Origin: DATLFI01 sp035524895
Lineage (GTDB): Bacteria > Acidobacteriota > Thermoanaerobaculia > Multivoradales > Multivoraceae
Length of the DNA: 54,106 nucleotides
Direction: 5' to 3'
Assembly (NCBI GenBank): GCA_035524895.1
Contig: DATLFI010000097.1
Coordinates: 1-54,106, forward strand
Part shown: piece by piece, positions 36,906-44,603 of the stretch
How positions within the stretch are numbered: position 1 is the stretch's first letter
Layout of the letters: each line of letters begins with the position of its first letter
Made by a program: the position numbers and the translations under genes
The notes under the pieces: model-generated
Database searches by the model: none
Told to the model about the DNA's origin: nothing
What the model saw: only the letters and a program-made list of their open reading frames with translations

Positions 36906-38644
36906 TCGGGCCATGGCCGAAAGCGCGAGCCTTCCTCGGGATCGCACTGGCGACTCTCGCGGCGCTTCCGGCCGCGAAAGCCGCCGCCATCGAGGTCCCA
37001 CCGACCTCCTGCACCCTCTGCCACTCGAGCTCGGATCTCTTCGACGACTCCGCCGTCGCCATGGTCGCGGGTTATGCCGACGACGTGCACGCGTCGGTAG
37101 GCCTTTCCTGCCACGACTGCCACGGGGGCAACCCGGACCCCGCCCTCGCCGAAGACCTGGACGCGGCGATGAGCGAGGACTTCGCTCCCAACCCGTATCT
37201 CGGAACGCCCTCGCCGCGCGAGGTCCCGGCTGCCTGCGGCCGCTGCCACTCCGACCCGGAGACCATGCGCCGGTTCCGGCCGGACCTGCGAGTGGATCAA
37301 GAGGCCGAGTACCGCACGAGCCACCACGGCCGAGCGCTGGCCGCTGGCGACGAGCGGGTCGCGACCTGCGTCAGCTGTCACGGCGTGCACGACATCAAGA
37401 GCAGTCGTGATCCCGCCTCGCACACCTATCCCACGAAGGTCGCCGAGACCTGTGGCGGCTGCCACTCGAGCGCCGAGACCATGGCCGGTTCGATCACCAG
37501 GACGGGAGCCGAGCTGCCCATCGACCAGCACACGGAGTGGCAGGTCAGCGTGCACGCACAGGCCCTGCTGGAAGGCGGTGACCTGTCGGCACCGACCTGC
37601 AACGACTGCCACGGCAACCACGGGGCGACTCCTCCCGGTGTCGATTCCTTGGCCTTCGTCTGCGGGCAATGCCACGTCCGTGAATCCCAGCTGTTCCTGC
37701 AGAGCTCGAAGCTCACCGCGCTCACCGAGCACAACGAGCTGCTCGCCGAGGAGGGAATCGCGGGCTGCGCCGACTGCCACGACGCTTCCGAGCCAGCCGC
37801 GGCGATCACCGGCGTCCACGAGTTCCTCCAGTGCTCGGCCTGCCACGACCACCACGCGGTCGTGCGACCGACGGTGGCCATGCTGGCGCCGTTGCCCGCC
37901 ACACCGTGCGCCTTCTGTCACGAGGGGCCGAGTCCGGTCGAGGTCGAGGCTCGTACCGCGGACGCGGCGACCTACGCCGCGCGCCGGGACGCCCTCCTGG
38001 CCGACGGCGCAGAGCTCGGACTCGCGGGCGACGAGCTCTTCGACTGGCTCGTGGACCGCGCGCTGGAGCTCGACGCCCACCACGCGGGCTCCTCGAAGGC
38101 GGGGCATTCACCCGGAGGCGCGTCACCCCTCGAGTTCGCCACCCTGTTCCGGAAGCTCCGCATCGGCAAGGTTCACTTCGAGCTGCCGGTCGCCGCGGAC
38201 GGCGCCGCAAGCTCCCGGAGCGTCGTCCGCTGCTCGACCTGCCATGCCGAGGAGCCGCTCCTGGGCTCCGCGGAGGGCCTGCCCTTCGCCGCCGAGTATC
38301 TCGATCTGATGCGCACGGCGGCCTTCGAAACGGCGCGCGCGGAACGGCTGGTTCTTCGTGCTCGGCGGGGCGGGGTCTCGGTACGCGCTGCCCAGGACGA
38401 GATCTCTCGCGCGATCGACGCGCAGATCGCCACTCAGGCGCTGATCCACAGCTACTCGCTGGCCGAGGATGGGGAGCTGCGCCAGCGCTTCGACGCTGCC
38501 ATCGCGCACGCCGCCAGCGCCGCGCAGCTGGGCGAGGAAGCGCTGGGTGAGCTGAGGACGCGCCGCCGCGGCCTCGGAGCTTCGCTCCTGCTGGTGCTCG
38601 CCGCGCTGGTCGCCCTGACGATCAAGATCCGCCAGCTGGGGTGA
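36902..38644 (+). CDS. 11-heme cytochrome c of the Rieske-cytochrome b operon
   Basis: 580 aa with eleven CxxCH motifs, in order CTLCH, CHDCH, CGRCH, CVSCH, CGGCH, CNDCH, CGQCH, CADCH, CSACH, CAFCH, CSTCH. A signal peptide (1-28) puts the protein in the periplasm, and a C-terminal hydrophobic helix (about 557-575) anchors it to the inner membrane. Its place, coupled by ATGA to cytochrome b, is that of cytochrome c1 or f, so it probably takes electrons from the Rieske protein. A heme-free helical region of about 150 residues lies between hemes 10 and 11. Confidence 0.9.
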   Translation: MIGPWPKARAFLGIALATLAALPAAKAAAIEVPPTSCTLCHSSSDLFDDSAVAMVAGYADDVHASVGLSCHDCHGGNPDPALAEDLDAAMSEDFAPNPYLGTPSPREVPAACGRCHSDPETMRRFRPDLRVDQEAEYRTSHHGRALAAGDERVATCVSCHGVHDIKSSRDPASHTYPTKVAETCGGCHSSAETMAGSITRTGAELPIDQHTEWQVSVHAQALLEGGDLSAPTCNDCHGNHGATPPGVDSLAFVCGQCHVRESQLFLQSSKLTALTEHNELLAEEGIAGCADCHDASEPAAAITGVHEFLQCSACHDHHAVVRPTVAMLAPLPATPCAFCHEGPSPVEVEARTADAATYAARRDALLADGAELGLAGDELFDWLVDRALELDAHHAGSSKAGHSPGGASPLEFATLFRKLRIGKVHFELPVAADGAASSRSVVRCSTCHAEEPLLGSAEGLPFAAEYLDLMRTAAFETARAERLVLRARRGGVSVRAAQDEISRAIDAQIATQALIHSYSLAEDGELRQRFDAAIAHAASAAQLGEEALGELRTRRRGLGASLLLVLAALVALTIKIRQLG

Positions 38645-38648
38645 GCGG

Positions 38649-38676
38649 GCGGCTCTCCGACCCTTGGCGGAGCCGC
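38649..38676. terminator. hairpin between convergent cytochrome genes
   Basis: GCGGCTC(T)CCG pairs with CGGAGCCGC around an 8-nt loop, with one bulged base. It fills the 33 bp between two convergent stop codons, so a bidirectional terminator is likely, but there is no T-tract on either side. Confidence 0.45.
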
Positions 38677-38677
38677 T

Positions 38678-39040
38678 TCACGAATCGGACTTCATGGCCG
38701 CCAGCCAATCGGCTATGACCTCGATGTCCTTCTTCGTTCCCTTGTACTCGCTCTTGTGCTGTTTGCCGTCCTTCTCCGTTTCGCGCAAAGCGAACTTGAC
38801 GATCCAGGCCGCATCGTGATCGTCGCCGACCTTGGACAGATCCGGACCCGCCATCTTCTCGGACTTGACCTTCCGCTCCATCGCGAGCTTCTCGATGGAG
38901 TGACAGTTGATGCACTTATTGGCCTCGAATGCCTTCTGCCCGGCATCGTGGCTGGCCTGTGCCGAGCTAGCCAACACGAGGTAGGCGAGCACGCCCAGGA
39001 CCACACCAGCAGCCGGCATATGCAGCGCTTTCTTGTTCAC
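38678..39040 (-). CDS. small monoheme cytochrome c
   Basis: 120 aa. Signal peptide (1-29, ending AQA-SH) then one heme motif CINCH, a likely Met ligand in SEKMAGPDL, and the late YKGTKKDIEVIADWL typical of class I cytochrome c. It would be a soluble periplasmic carrier between the inner-membrane complexes and the outer-membrane conduit. The start is GTG 39040 with AAGGAG 6 bp upstream; the frame is open to 39298 without support. It is divergent from the decaheme gene. Confidence 0.88.
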   Translation of the reverse strand: MNKKALHMPAAGVVLGVLAYLVLASSAQASHDAGQKAFEANKCINCHSIEKLAMERKVKSEKMAGPDLSKVGDDHDAAWIVKFALRETEKDGKQHKSEYKGTKKDIEVIADWLAAMKSDS

Positions 39041-39180
39041 GTTCTTCTCCTTTGCTCCCGTGTCGATGGTGCGCCCACGGGGCACGTAAGGCATTCTCGC
39101 CGATTTCAGCACACCCGCCGCCCACCCCAAGGGGTGTGACTCGAACTCTCGACTCGGGTTAACCTTCGCTCCGGCAAGCG

Positions 39181-39197
39181 CATGCAGAAGTTGCATG
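39181..39197. promoter_or_regulatory. candidate operator upstream of the decaheme-porin operon
   Basis: Inverted repeat CATGCA-N5-TGCATG in the 214 bp between the divergent monoheme cytochrome and the decaheme gene, 57 bp before the latter's ATG. The two 6-bp arms match perfectly. The size fits a dimeric repressor or activator. A second short palindrome, CACCCC-AA-GGGGTG, lies at 39123-39136. Confidence 0.45.
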
Positions 39198-39254
39198 AAG
39201 GCGGACATCGGCAAAGCCACTTCGGCACCGAGACCGGCGAGCGGGAGGTCGACC

Positions 39255-40181
39255 ATGGGGAAGCGTCTGACGTTCGGCATTGCGCTCTGTTTCGGCATGG
39301 CGGTCGCCCTCGGACTCGTCGCTTCGACAGTTCCTGGAACCGCATCCGCGCAGGCCCAGGAGCAGGGACTCTATGCAGGTGCTGCCACCTGCCTCGAGTG
39401 CCACTCCGACATGGGCGACACGCTCGCCGGGACGCCTCACGGGCAGAGTGGCTTCGGCAAGCTCTCGGACCGCGGCTGCGAGAGCTGTCATGGCCCGGCG
39501 ATGGCGCACGCCGACGACCCGGGCGATCCTTCGCTGTTCCCCCGCTTCTCCACCTGGTCGGCGGCCCGGCAGGCCGAGAGCTGCCAGCAGTGCCACTCCG
39601 GCGCCTCCCAGTTCTTCTGGGACGAGGGGGAGCACGCCAAGCGTGGCCTCTCCTGCACCACCTGCCACAGCGTCCACAGCCCGATCTCCGAGACCGCACA
39701 ACTGCAGGCCGTCCGGGCCGACGAGCAGTGCTTCTCCTGCCACAAGGACGTTCGAGCCGAGACCTGGAAGCGGTCGCACCACCCGATCCGGGAGGGGAAG
39801 ATCTCTTGCACCGACTGCCACAACCCCCACGGATCGAGCACCGACAAGATGATCAAGGCCTCGTCGGTCAACGAGCAGTGCTACGACTGCCATACCGAGA
39901 AGCGCGGCCCGTTCCTGTGGGAGCACCCGCCGGTGCGCGAGAGCTGCCTCAACTGTCATACCCCGCACGGATCGAACCACCTGAAGCTGCAGAAGACCTC
40001 CGTGCCGTTCATCTGCCAGCAGTGCCATCTCAATCCGCGCCATCCGAGCACGCTGTACGACCGCACGACCCTGGCCGACGGCACTCGCCCTTCCAACCGG
40101 GACTTCTCCCGCGCCTGCGTCAACTGCCACTCGGCGGTCCATGGCAGCAACCACCCGTCGGCGCCATACCTGGCTCACTGA
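39255..40181 (+). CDS. MtrA/DmsE-family decaheme cytochrome c
   Basis: 308 aa with ten CxxCH motifs: CLECH, CESCH, CQQCH, CTTCH, CFSCH, CTDCH, CYDCH, CLNCH, CQQCH, CVNCH. The size and the repeats such as CTDCHNPHGSS and CLNCHTPHGSN match the MtrA/PioA/DmsE family, which forms a heme wire through an outer-membrane barrel. Signal peptide residues 1-33. The start is ATG 39255 with GGGAGG 6 bp upstream; the open frame reaches 39195 but lacks a ribosome site. The barrel gene starts 10 bp downstream. Confidence 0.93.
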   Translation: MGKRLTFGIALCFGMAVALGLVASTVPGTASAQAQEQGLYAGAATCLECHSDMGDTLAGTPHGQSGFGKLSDRGCESCHGPAMAHADDPGDPSLFPRFSTWSAARQAESCQQCHSGASQFFWDEGEHAKRGLSCTTCHSVHSPISETAQLQAVRADEQCFSCHKDVRAETWKRSHHPIREGKISCTDCHNPHGSSTDKMIKASSVNEQCYDCHTEKRGPFLWEHPPVRESCLNCHTPHGSNHLKLQKTSVPFICQQCHLNPRHPSTLYDRTTLADGTRPSNRDFSRACVNCHSAVHGSNHPSAPYLAH

Positions 40182-40191
40182 GGAGGGTGCC

Positions 40192-42450
40192 ATGCTGACG
40201 CGAGCTCAGTTCCTGTCGCCCTTTGCCGCCGCGCTCCTCGCGGCGGCTCCCGCCGCCCGGGCGCACCAGACCGACGACTTTCACTTCCACCTCGAGCCGA
40301 TCGTGCTCGAAGTGCTCGACGTCGACGTCGACACCAACTCGTCGAAGTTCAACGAGTACCGCGACATCCGCAGCGGCTTCAACCTGCCCCGACTCCGCAT
40401 CTTCGGCGAGTCCGGCGACGGAGACCGCACCTTCGCCCTGCGCGCCGACAACGTGCGGCGCGACGATGCCCGTTACACCCTCGATTACGGCGTGGCCGGG
40501 CGCTACAGCTTCCAGCTCGACTACAACAAGATCCCGCATCGCTTCGGCAACGGCGGCACCCTGCTGTGGAACCGCACCGGCCGCGGGTTGTTGGAGCTCC
40601 CCGACCCGGTGCAAGCGCAACTCCAGGGGGCGCTCGAAGCCCAGTTCGTGGCCAACCGCGGGGGCGTCAACTTCCCCTTCCTGGCGGGGCTCCTGGCGCC
40701 CCACATCGCCGCCGCCGACTCGATCGACCTCGCCGTGCAGCGCGACCGTACCCGGGCCCGCGTCGAGGTCAAGAAGCTGCAGCCCCTCTCGTACTCGTTC
40801 GAGGTGCGCCACGAGAACCGCAGCGGCATGCGCCCGTACGGCGCCGCGTTCGGCTTCGGCAACGCGATCGAGCTGTTCGAGCCCACCGAGTACGACACCA
40901 CGGACGCGACAGCGCAGGCCGAGTGGACCGCCGAGCGCGGCGGCCTGCGGGCCGGCTACCGCCATTCCAGGTTCCAGAACGAAGTGTCGACCCTCACCTG
41001 GGACAACATCTGGCGGGCCACCAACAGCACCGATCCCACCGCGTACCTCGGTCCCGGCGCTTCCTCGGTGGGTGGCTCCAGCCGAGGCTTCGCGGACCTC
41101 GCGCCCGACAACGACGCGGACATGCTGTTCGTCGACGGCCGCCTGAAGTTCGGCAGCGGCTGGAAGCTCTCGGGCAACGTCCACTACAGCCAGATGAGCC
41201 AGGACGACCCGCTCCTGCCTTATACGCTCAACACTGCGATCGTCGGGGTCGACCACGCGACCGGCGCCACCTTCGATCCCACCCTGGTGTCCAACCTGCC
41301 GGCGACCAGCGCCAATGCCGAGGCCAAGGTGGTCAACGTCAACGCGAACCTGACGAAGGACCTGACACCCGACCTGGAGCTGACCCTGCGCTATCGCTAC
41401 GACGACTACGACAACCAGAGCCCCCGAATCGAGTTCCCGGGCTACGTGCGCTTCCACGGAGTCTGGGAGGAGATCCCGCGGATCACGGTGCCGTACGCCT
41501 TCACCCGCGACGAGCTTGCCGCGAGCCTCGACTGGGACGTCGCCGAGCACACCAGCCTCGGATTCTCCTACCGAAAGAGGAACATGGATCGGGAGTTCCG
41601 CGAGGTGGAGGACGCCGACGAGGACGTCTTCGAGCTGAGCGTCGACTCGCGTCCGATGAGCCGTCTGACCCTGCGTGCTAGCTGGGAGACCGGAGACCGC
41701 TCGATCTCCGAGTACCTGCTCGAGGCGCAGGAATTCAGCTTCCTCGACCCGGAGGGTCCCAACAACCTGCCCGGCTTGCGCAAGTACGACGAGGCGGCGC
41801 GCGAGTTCGACGACTGGGAGGTCTCGGCCAGCCTCCAGCTCTCGGACGCGTGGCACCTGATGCTGGGCGTGAGCGGGCGCGAGGAGGACTACGACGAGAG
41901 CCGGTTCGGTCTCGTCGCCGACGAGATCCTGCAGCTCAACGGCGAGGTCAACTACGCGCCGAGCGCGACCTGGAACGTCTACCTGTTCGGCCACCTGGCG
42001 GAGCGCGAGAGCTTCCAGCAGGCGCGCCAGTCGGGTGCTACGCCCTCGATCAACCCGCTGGACGACTGGAACCTCACCCTAGACGAGACCACCGACACCT
42101 GGGGCCTCGGAATCACCGGCAACCCCGACGGCAAGTGGTCCTGGGACCTGTCGGCGAACTGGTCCCGTTCCGACGGTGAGGCCGACTTCTTCACCCCTCC
42201 GGGTGGTCGCGCCGTGGTCGACTTCGACAATTACGAAGACATCGAGCTGACCGCGGTGGTGGCGAAGATCGACTACCAGATCAACCCCCGCGCGAGCGTC
42301 GGTGTGAGCTACCGCTACGAGGACTACACGCTCGACAGCTTCAACCTCAACGGCCTGCGGCCGTACCTGCCGGCGACCATCCTGCTGGTCGCCAACGACG
42401 GCGACTACCAGGCCGACGTGTTCGGCGTGCGGTTGAAGTTGAACATGTGA
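40192..42450 (+). CDS. MtrB/PioB-family decaheme-associated outer-membrane barrel
   Basis: 752 aa. A signal peptide (1-24) is followed by many short amphipathic strands with alternating aromatic residues (ELTLRYRYDDYDN; TSLGFSYRKRN; ASVGVSYRYEDYTLDSF) as in MtrB/PioB. The C-terminus ends VFGVRLKLNM. There is no Cys anywhere, so the N-terminal CxxC known in Shewanella MtrB is missing. It would form the sheath holding the decaheme protein across the outer membrane. AGGAGG lies 5 bp before the ATG. Confidence 0.92.
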   Translation: MLTRAQFLSPFAAALLAAAPAARAHQTDDFHFHLEPIVLEVLDVDVDTNSSKFNEYRDIRSGFNLPRLRIFGESGDGDRTFALRADNVRRDDARYTLDYGVAGRYSFQLDYNKIPHRFGNGGTLLWNRTGRGLLELPDPVQAQLQGALEAQFVANRGGVNFPFLAGLLAPHIAAADSIDLAVQRDRTRARVEVKKLQPLSYSFEVRHENRSGMRPYGAAFGFGNAIELFEPTEYDTTDATAQAEWTAERGGLRAGYRHSRFQNEVSTLTWDNIWRATNSTDPTAYLGPGASSVGGSSRGFADLAPDNDADMLFVDGRLKFGSGWKLSGNVHYSQMSQDDPLLPYTLNTAIVGVDHATGATFDPTLVSNLPATSANAEAKVVNVNANLTKDLTPDLELTLRYRYDDYDNQSPRIEFPGYVRFHGVWEEIPRITVPYAFTRDELAASLDWDVAEHTSLGFSYRKRNMDREFREVEDADEDVFELSVDSRPMSRLTLRASWETGDRSISEYLLEAQEFSFLDPEGPNNLPGLRKYDEAAREFDDWEVSASLQLSDAWHLMLGVSGREEDYDESRFGLVADEILQLNGEVNYAPSATWNVYLFGHLAERESFQQARQSGATPSINPLDDWNLTLDETTDTWGLGITGNPDGKWSWDLSANWSRSDGEADFFTPPGGRAVVDFDNYEDIELTAVVAKIDYQINPRASVGVSYRYEDYTLDSFNLNGLRPYLPATILLVANDGDYQADVFGVRLKLNM

Positions 42451-42471
42451 CCGCCGGTGGGCGGGACGACC

Positions 42472-43623
42472 CTACCGGGCGTCGAGGGTCTCGCTGCGGA
42501 CGGTGAGGTCGTCGATGCGGTCGAGGTCGACGGTAACGCCGAGCCCGGGGGTGGTGGGCACCGTCATCTCGCCGCGCTCGTCCATCGTCCACTCCGGCGA
42601 CACCACGTCGCGTTGCCAGTAGCGCGCGCTCGGGCTGATGTCGCCGGCAATGGTGAAGTTCGGGAGGGTGGCCAGAGCGACGTTGTAGGCGCGCCCGACG
42701 CCGCTCTCGAGCATGCCGCCGCACCACACCGGGACGTCGGCCGCCGCGCACACGTCGTGGATCGCGCGCGACGGGCAGAAACCCCCGACGCGGCCCGGCT
42801 TGATGTTGACGATGCGACCGGCGCCGAGCCGGATCATGTCCTCCGCCTTCTCGACCGAGGTGATCGACTCGTCGAGGCAGATCGGAGTCCGCAGCCGGCG
42901 CTGCAGCTCGGCGTGCCGTACCACGTCGTCCCAGGCGAGCGGCTGCTCGATCATCACGAGCTGGTACTCGTCCAGCCGCGCCAGGTGCTCGACGTCGGCG
43001 AGCGTGTAGGCGTTGTTCGCGTCGGCCATCAGCGGCGCGCCAGGCCCGAGCGCGGCGCGCACCGCCGCCACGTACTCGATGTCCTGACCCGGTTTGATCT
43101 TGAGCTTGATCTTGCGGTAGCCGTCACGCAGGGCTGCCGTGGCACGCTCGACCAGCGCCGCCGGGTCACGCTGGATGCCGAGAGAGATCCCGACCGGCAC
43201 ACTCCAGCGCACGCCGCCCAGCAGGCGCGAAAGCGGCAGACCCTCGCGGGTAGCGAGCAGCCCCCACAGGCCCATCTCGATCGCGGCCTGGGCCATGAGG
43301 TGGCCGCGAACGTCGTGCCGGAGAGCAGCCGCAGCTTCGGCCAGGGAGCCGAATGGGCGACCCAACACGCGCGGAGCGAGCCACTCGCGGATCGCCATCC
43401 AGGCCGTGTCGATGGTTTCTGGTGAGTAGTTCGGCAGCTCGCCCGCTACGCACTCCGACCAGCAACGGACGCCACCCTCGTGCTCGAGCTCGAGTAGGAA
43501 GATGCGCCGCACGGTCGAGACTCCCGACGAGATTGCGAACGGCTCGCGCAATGGCAGGTGGATCTCGACCAGCCGCAGGCCTCGCAGTACGAGCGGCGAG
43601 TCCAGTTCTTCGGGGGCGCTCAA
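42472..43623 (-). CDS. menC: o-succinylbenzoate synthase / N-succinylamino acid racemase
   Basis: 383 aa. Enolase superfamily: KIKLKIKP (catalytic KxK), metal ligands in MADANNAY, MIEQPL and CLDES, second Lys in NIKPGRVGG, and CGGMLESGVGRAYN. It best fits the OSBS/N-acylamino acid racemase subgroup. The start is TTG 43623, overlapping the GNAT stop (TTGA), with AGGAGG 10 bp upstream; upstream frame to 43764 is not needed. No other menaquinone gene is nearby, so the racemase role is at least as likely as menaquinone synthesis. Confidence 0.85.
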   Translation of the reverse strand: MSAPEELDSPLVLRGLRLVEIHLPLREPFAISSGVSTVRRIFLLELEHEGGVRCWSECVAGELPNYSPETIDTAWMAIREWLAPRVLGRPFGSLAEAAAALRHDVRGHLMAQAAIEMGLWGLLATREGLPLSRLLGGVRWSVPVGISLGIQRDPAALVERATAALRDGYRKIKLKIKPGQDIEYVAAVRAALGPGAPLMADANNAYTLADVEHLARLDEYQLVMIEQPLAWDDVVRHAELQRRLRTPICLDESITSVEKAEDMIRLGAGRIVNIKPGRVGGFCPSRAIHDVCAAADVPVWCGGMLESGVGRAYNVALATLPNFTIAGDISPSARYWQRDVVSPEWTMDERGEMTVPTTPGLGVTVDLDRIDDLTVRSETLDAR

Positions 43624-44489
43624 TCCGTGGTGCCCTCCTCGCGTATCAGGCGGTAAAAAGAACGAGTCGCCCCGGCGTCGCCCACGGCGCCCCTCGACAG
43701 ACCGGCGACGCGGAAGCCAAGGGCGAAACCGGTCTCGAGAGCGTAGCGGGTGGCGGCACGCCACCGACGCGCCTCTTCGAACGCGGCAGCCTTCACCAGT
43801 TCGATGTCGTCCGGGATCTCGACGAAGTACTCGCGGGCCGCGGCGAGCTCACCCTCGCTGTGCGGTTCCTCGAGCAGCCCACCGGTCCCGAAGTGGGTGA
43901 CCGCGAGCGCACTCGAGGCCTCTGGAAGGGGCTGCGGTGGCACGCCACGACCCTCCAGCGCCGCAGCCACCCTCGGCGAGGCGATCTCCCAGGCGACGAC
44001 GAAGCGGTCGGTGCCGAGCCCGCTGTGCAGCGAGCTGCCGGTGTCGGAGCCGTACATGTCTCGCGCGTACTCCTCGGGCAGCGCACCGAGCCGGCAGAGG
44101 TTGAGGTTGGCGTTACGCGCAACGAGCGGGTCGTAGGTCCAGTAGACGACCTCGCAGCCCAGCCGCAGCAGCAGGTCGCGCTGGCGCTCCTTGAGCCTCA
44201 GTCCGACGCCGAGCCCGCGCGCCTCCTCGTACACCGCCAGCATGTGGGACCAGTGGGCGATGCGGCTGCGGCGCAAGCCCGAAAGGCCGAACACGAAGCC
44301 GACGAGGCGCTCCCCCGGAGCAAACGCTCCCTCCGCGATGCCTCCCACCTTGAGCGCGATGCGCAGGATGGTCGGCGGAACCAGCTCCCGGAAGTCGTTG
44401 CCCCAGGTGGCCCGCTGGAGCTCGAGGCACTGCTCGAAGTCCGCGTCGCTCGAGAGCACGCGGTACACGATGTCTTCCTGCCGTAGCAC
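43620..44489 (-). CDS. GNAT-superfamily acyltransferase paired with racemase
   Basis: 289 aa. Resembles the large predicted GNAT group often found beside N-succinylamino acid racemases: QRATWGNDFRELVPP, GFVFGLSGLRRSRIAHWSHMLAV, YEEARGLGVGLRLKERQR (acyl-CoA-binding motif A) and WTYDPLVARNANLNLCRLG. In characterised cases the partner N-succinylates D-amino acids. The start is GTG 44489; TACAAT 8 bp before it looks like a -10 box, so the transcript may be leaderless. It overlaps the racemase by 4 bases. Confidence 0.75.
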   Translation of the reverse strand: MLRQEDIVYRVLSSDADFEQCLELQRATWGNDFRELVPPTILRIALKVGGIAEGAFAPGERLVGFVFGLSGLRRSRIAHWSHMLAVYEEARGLGVGLRLKERQRDLLLRLGCEVVYWTYDPLVARNANLNLCRLGALPEEYARDMYGSDTGSSLHSGLGTDRFVVAWEIASPRVAAALEGRGVPPQPLPEASSALAVTHFGTGGLLEEPHSEGELAAAREYFVEIPDDIELVKAAAFEEARRWRAATRYALETGFALGFRVAGLSRGAVGDAGATRSFYRLIREEGTTD

Positions 44490-44603
44490 GGTCGCGCATT
44501 GTACTCATGGCCGCCGAGACGCCGGGACGGCGAGAGACCACGACGCGCAGGGCCGTTCGTGCGTCACGCGCCGGCGGTGATTCCCAGCCGCTATACCCGT
44601 GGC

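Noticed and set aside
42451..42471. Terminator hairpin between the barrel gene and menC
   Set aside because: Only a 5-bp stem (CCGCC/GGCGG) without a T-tract; too weak to call.
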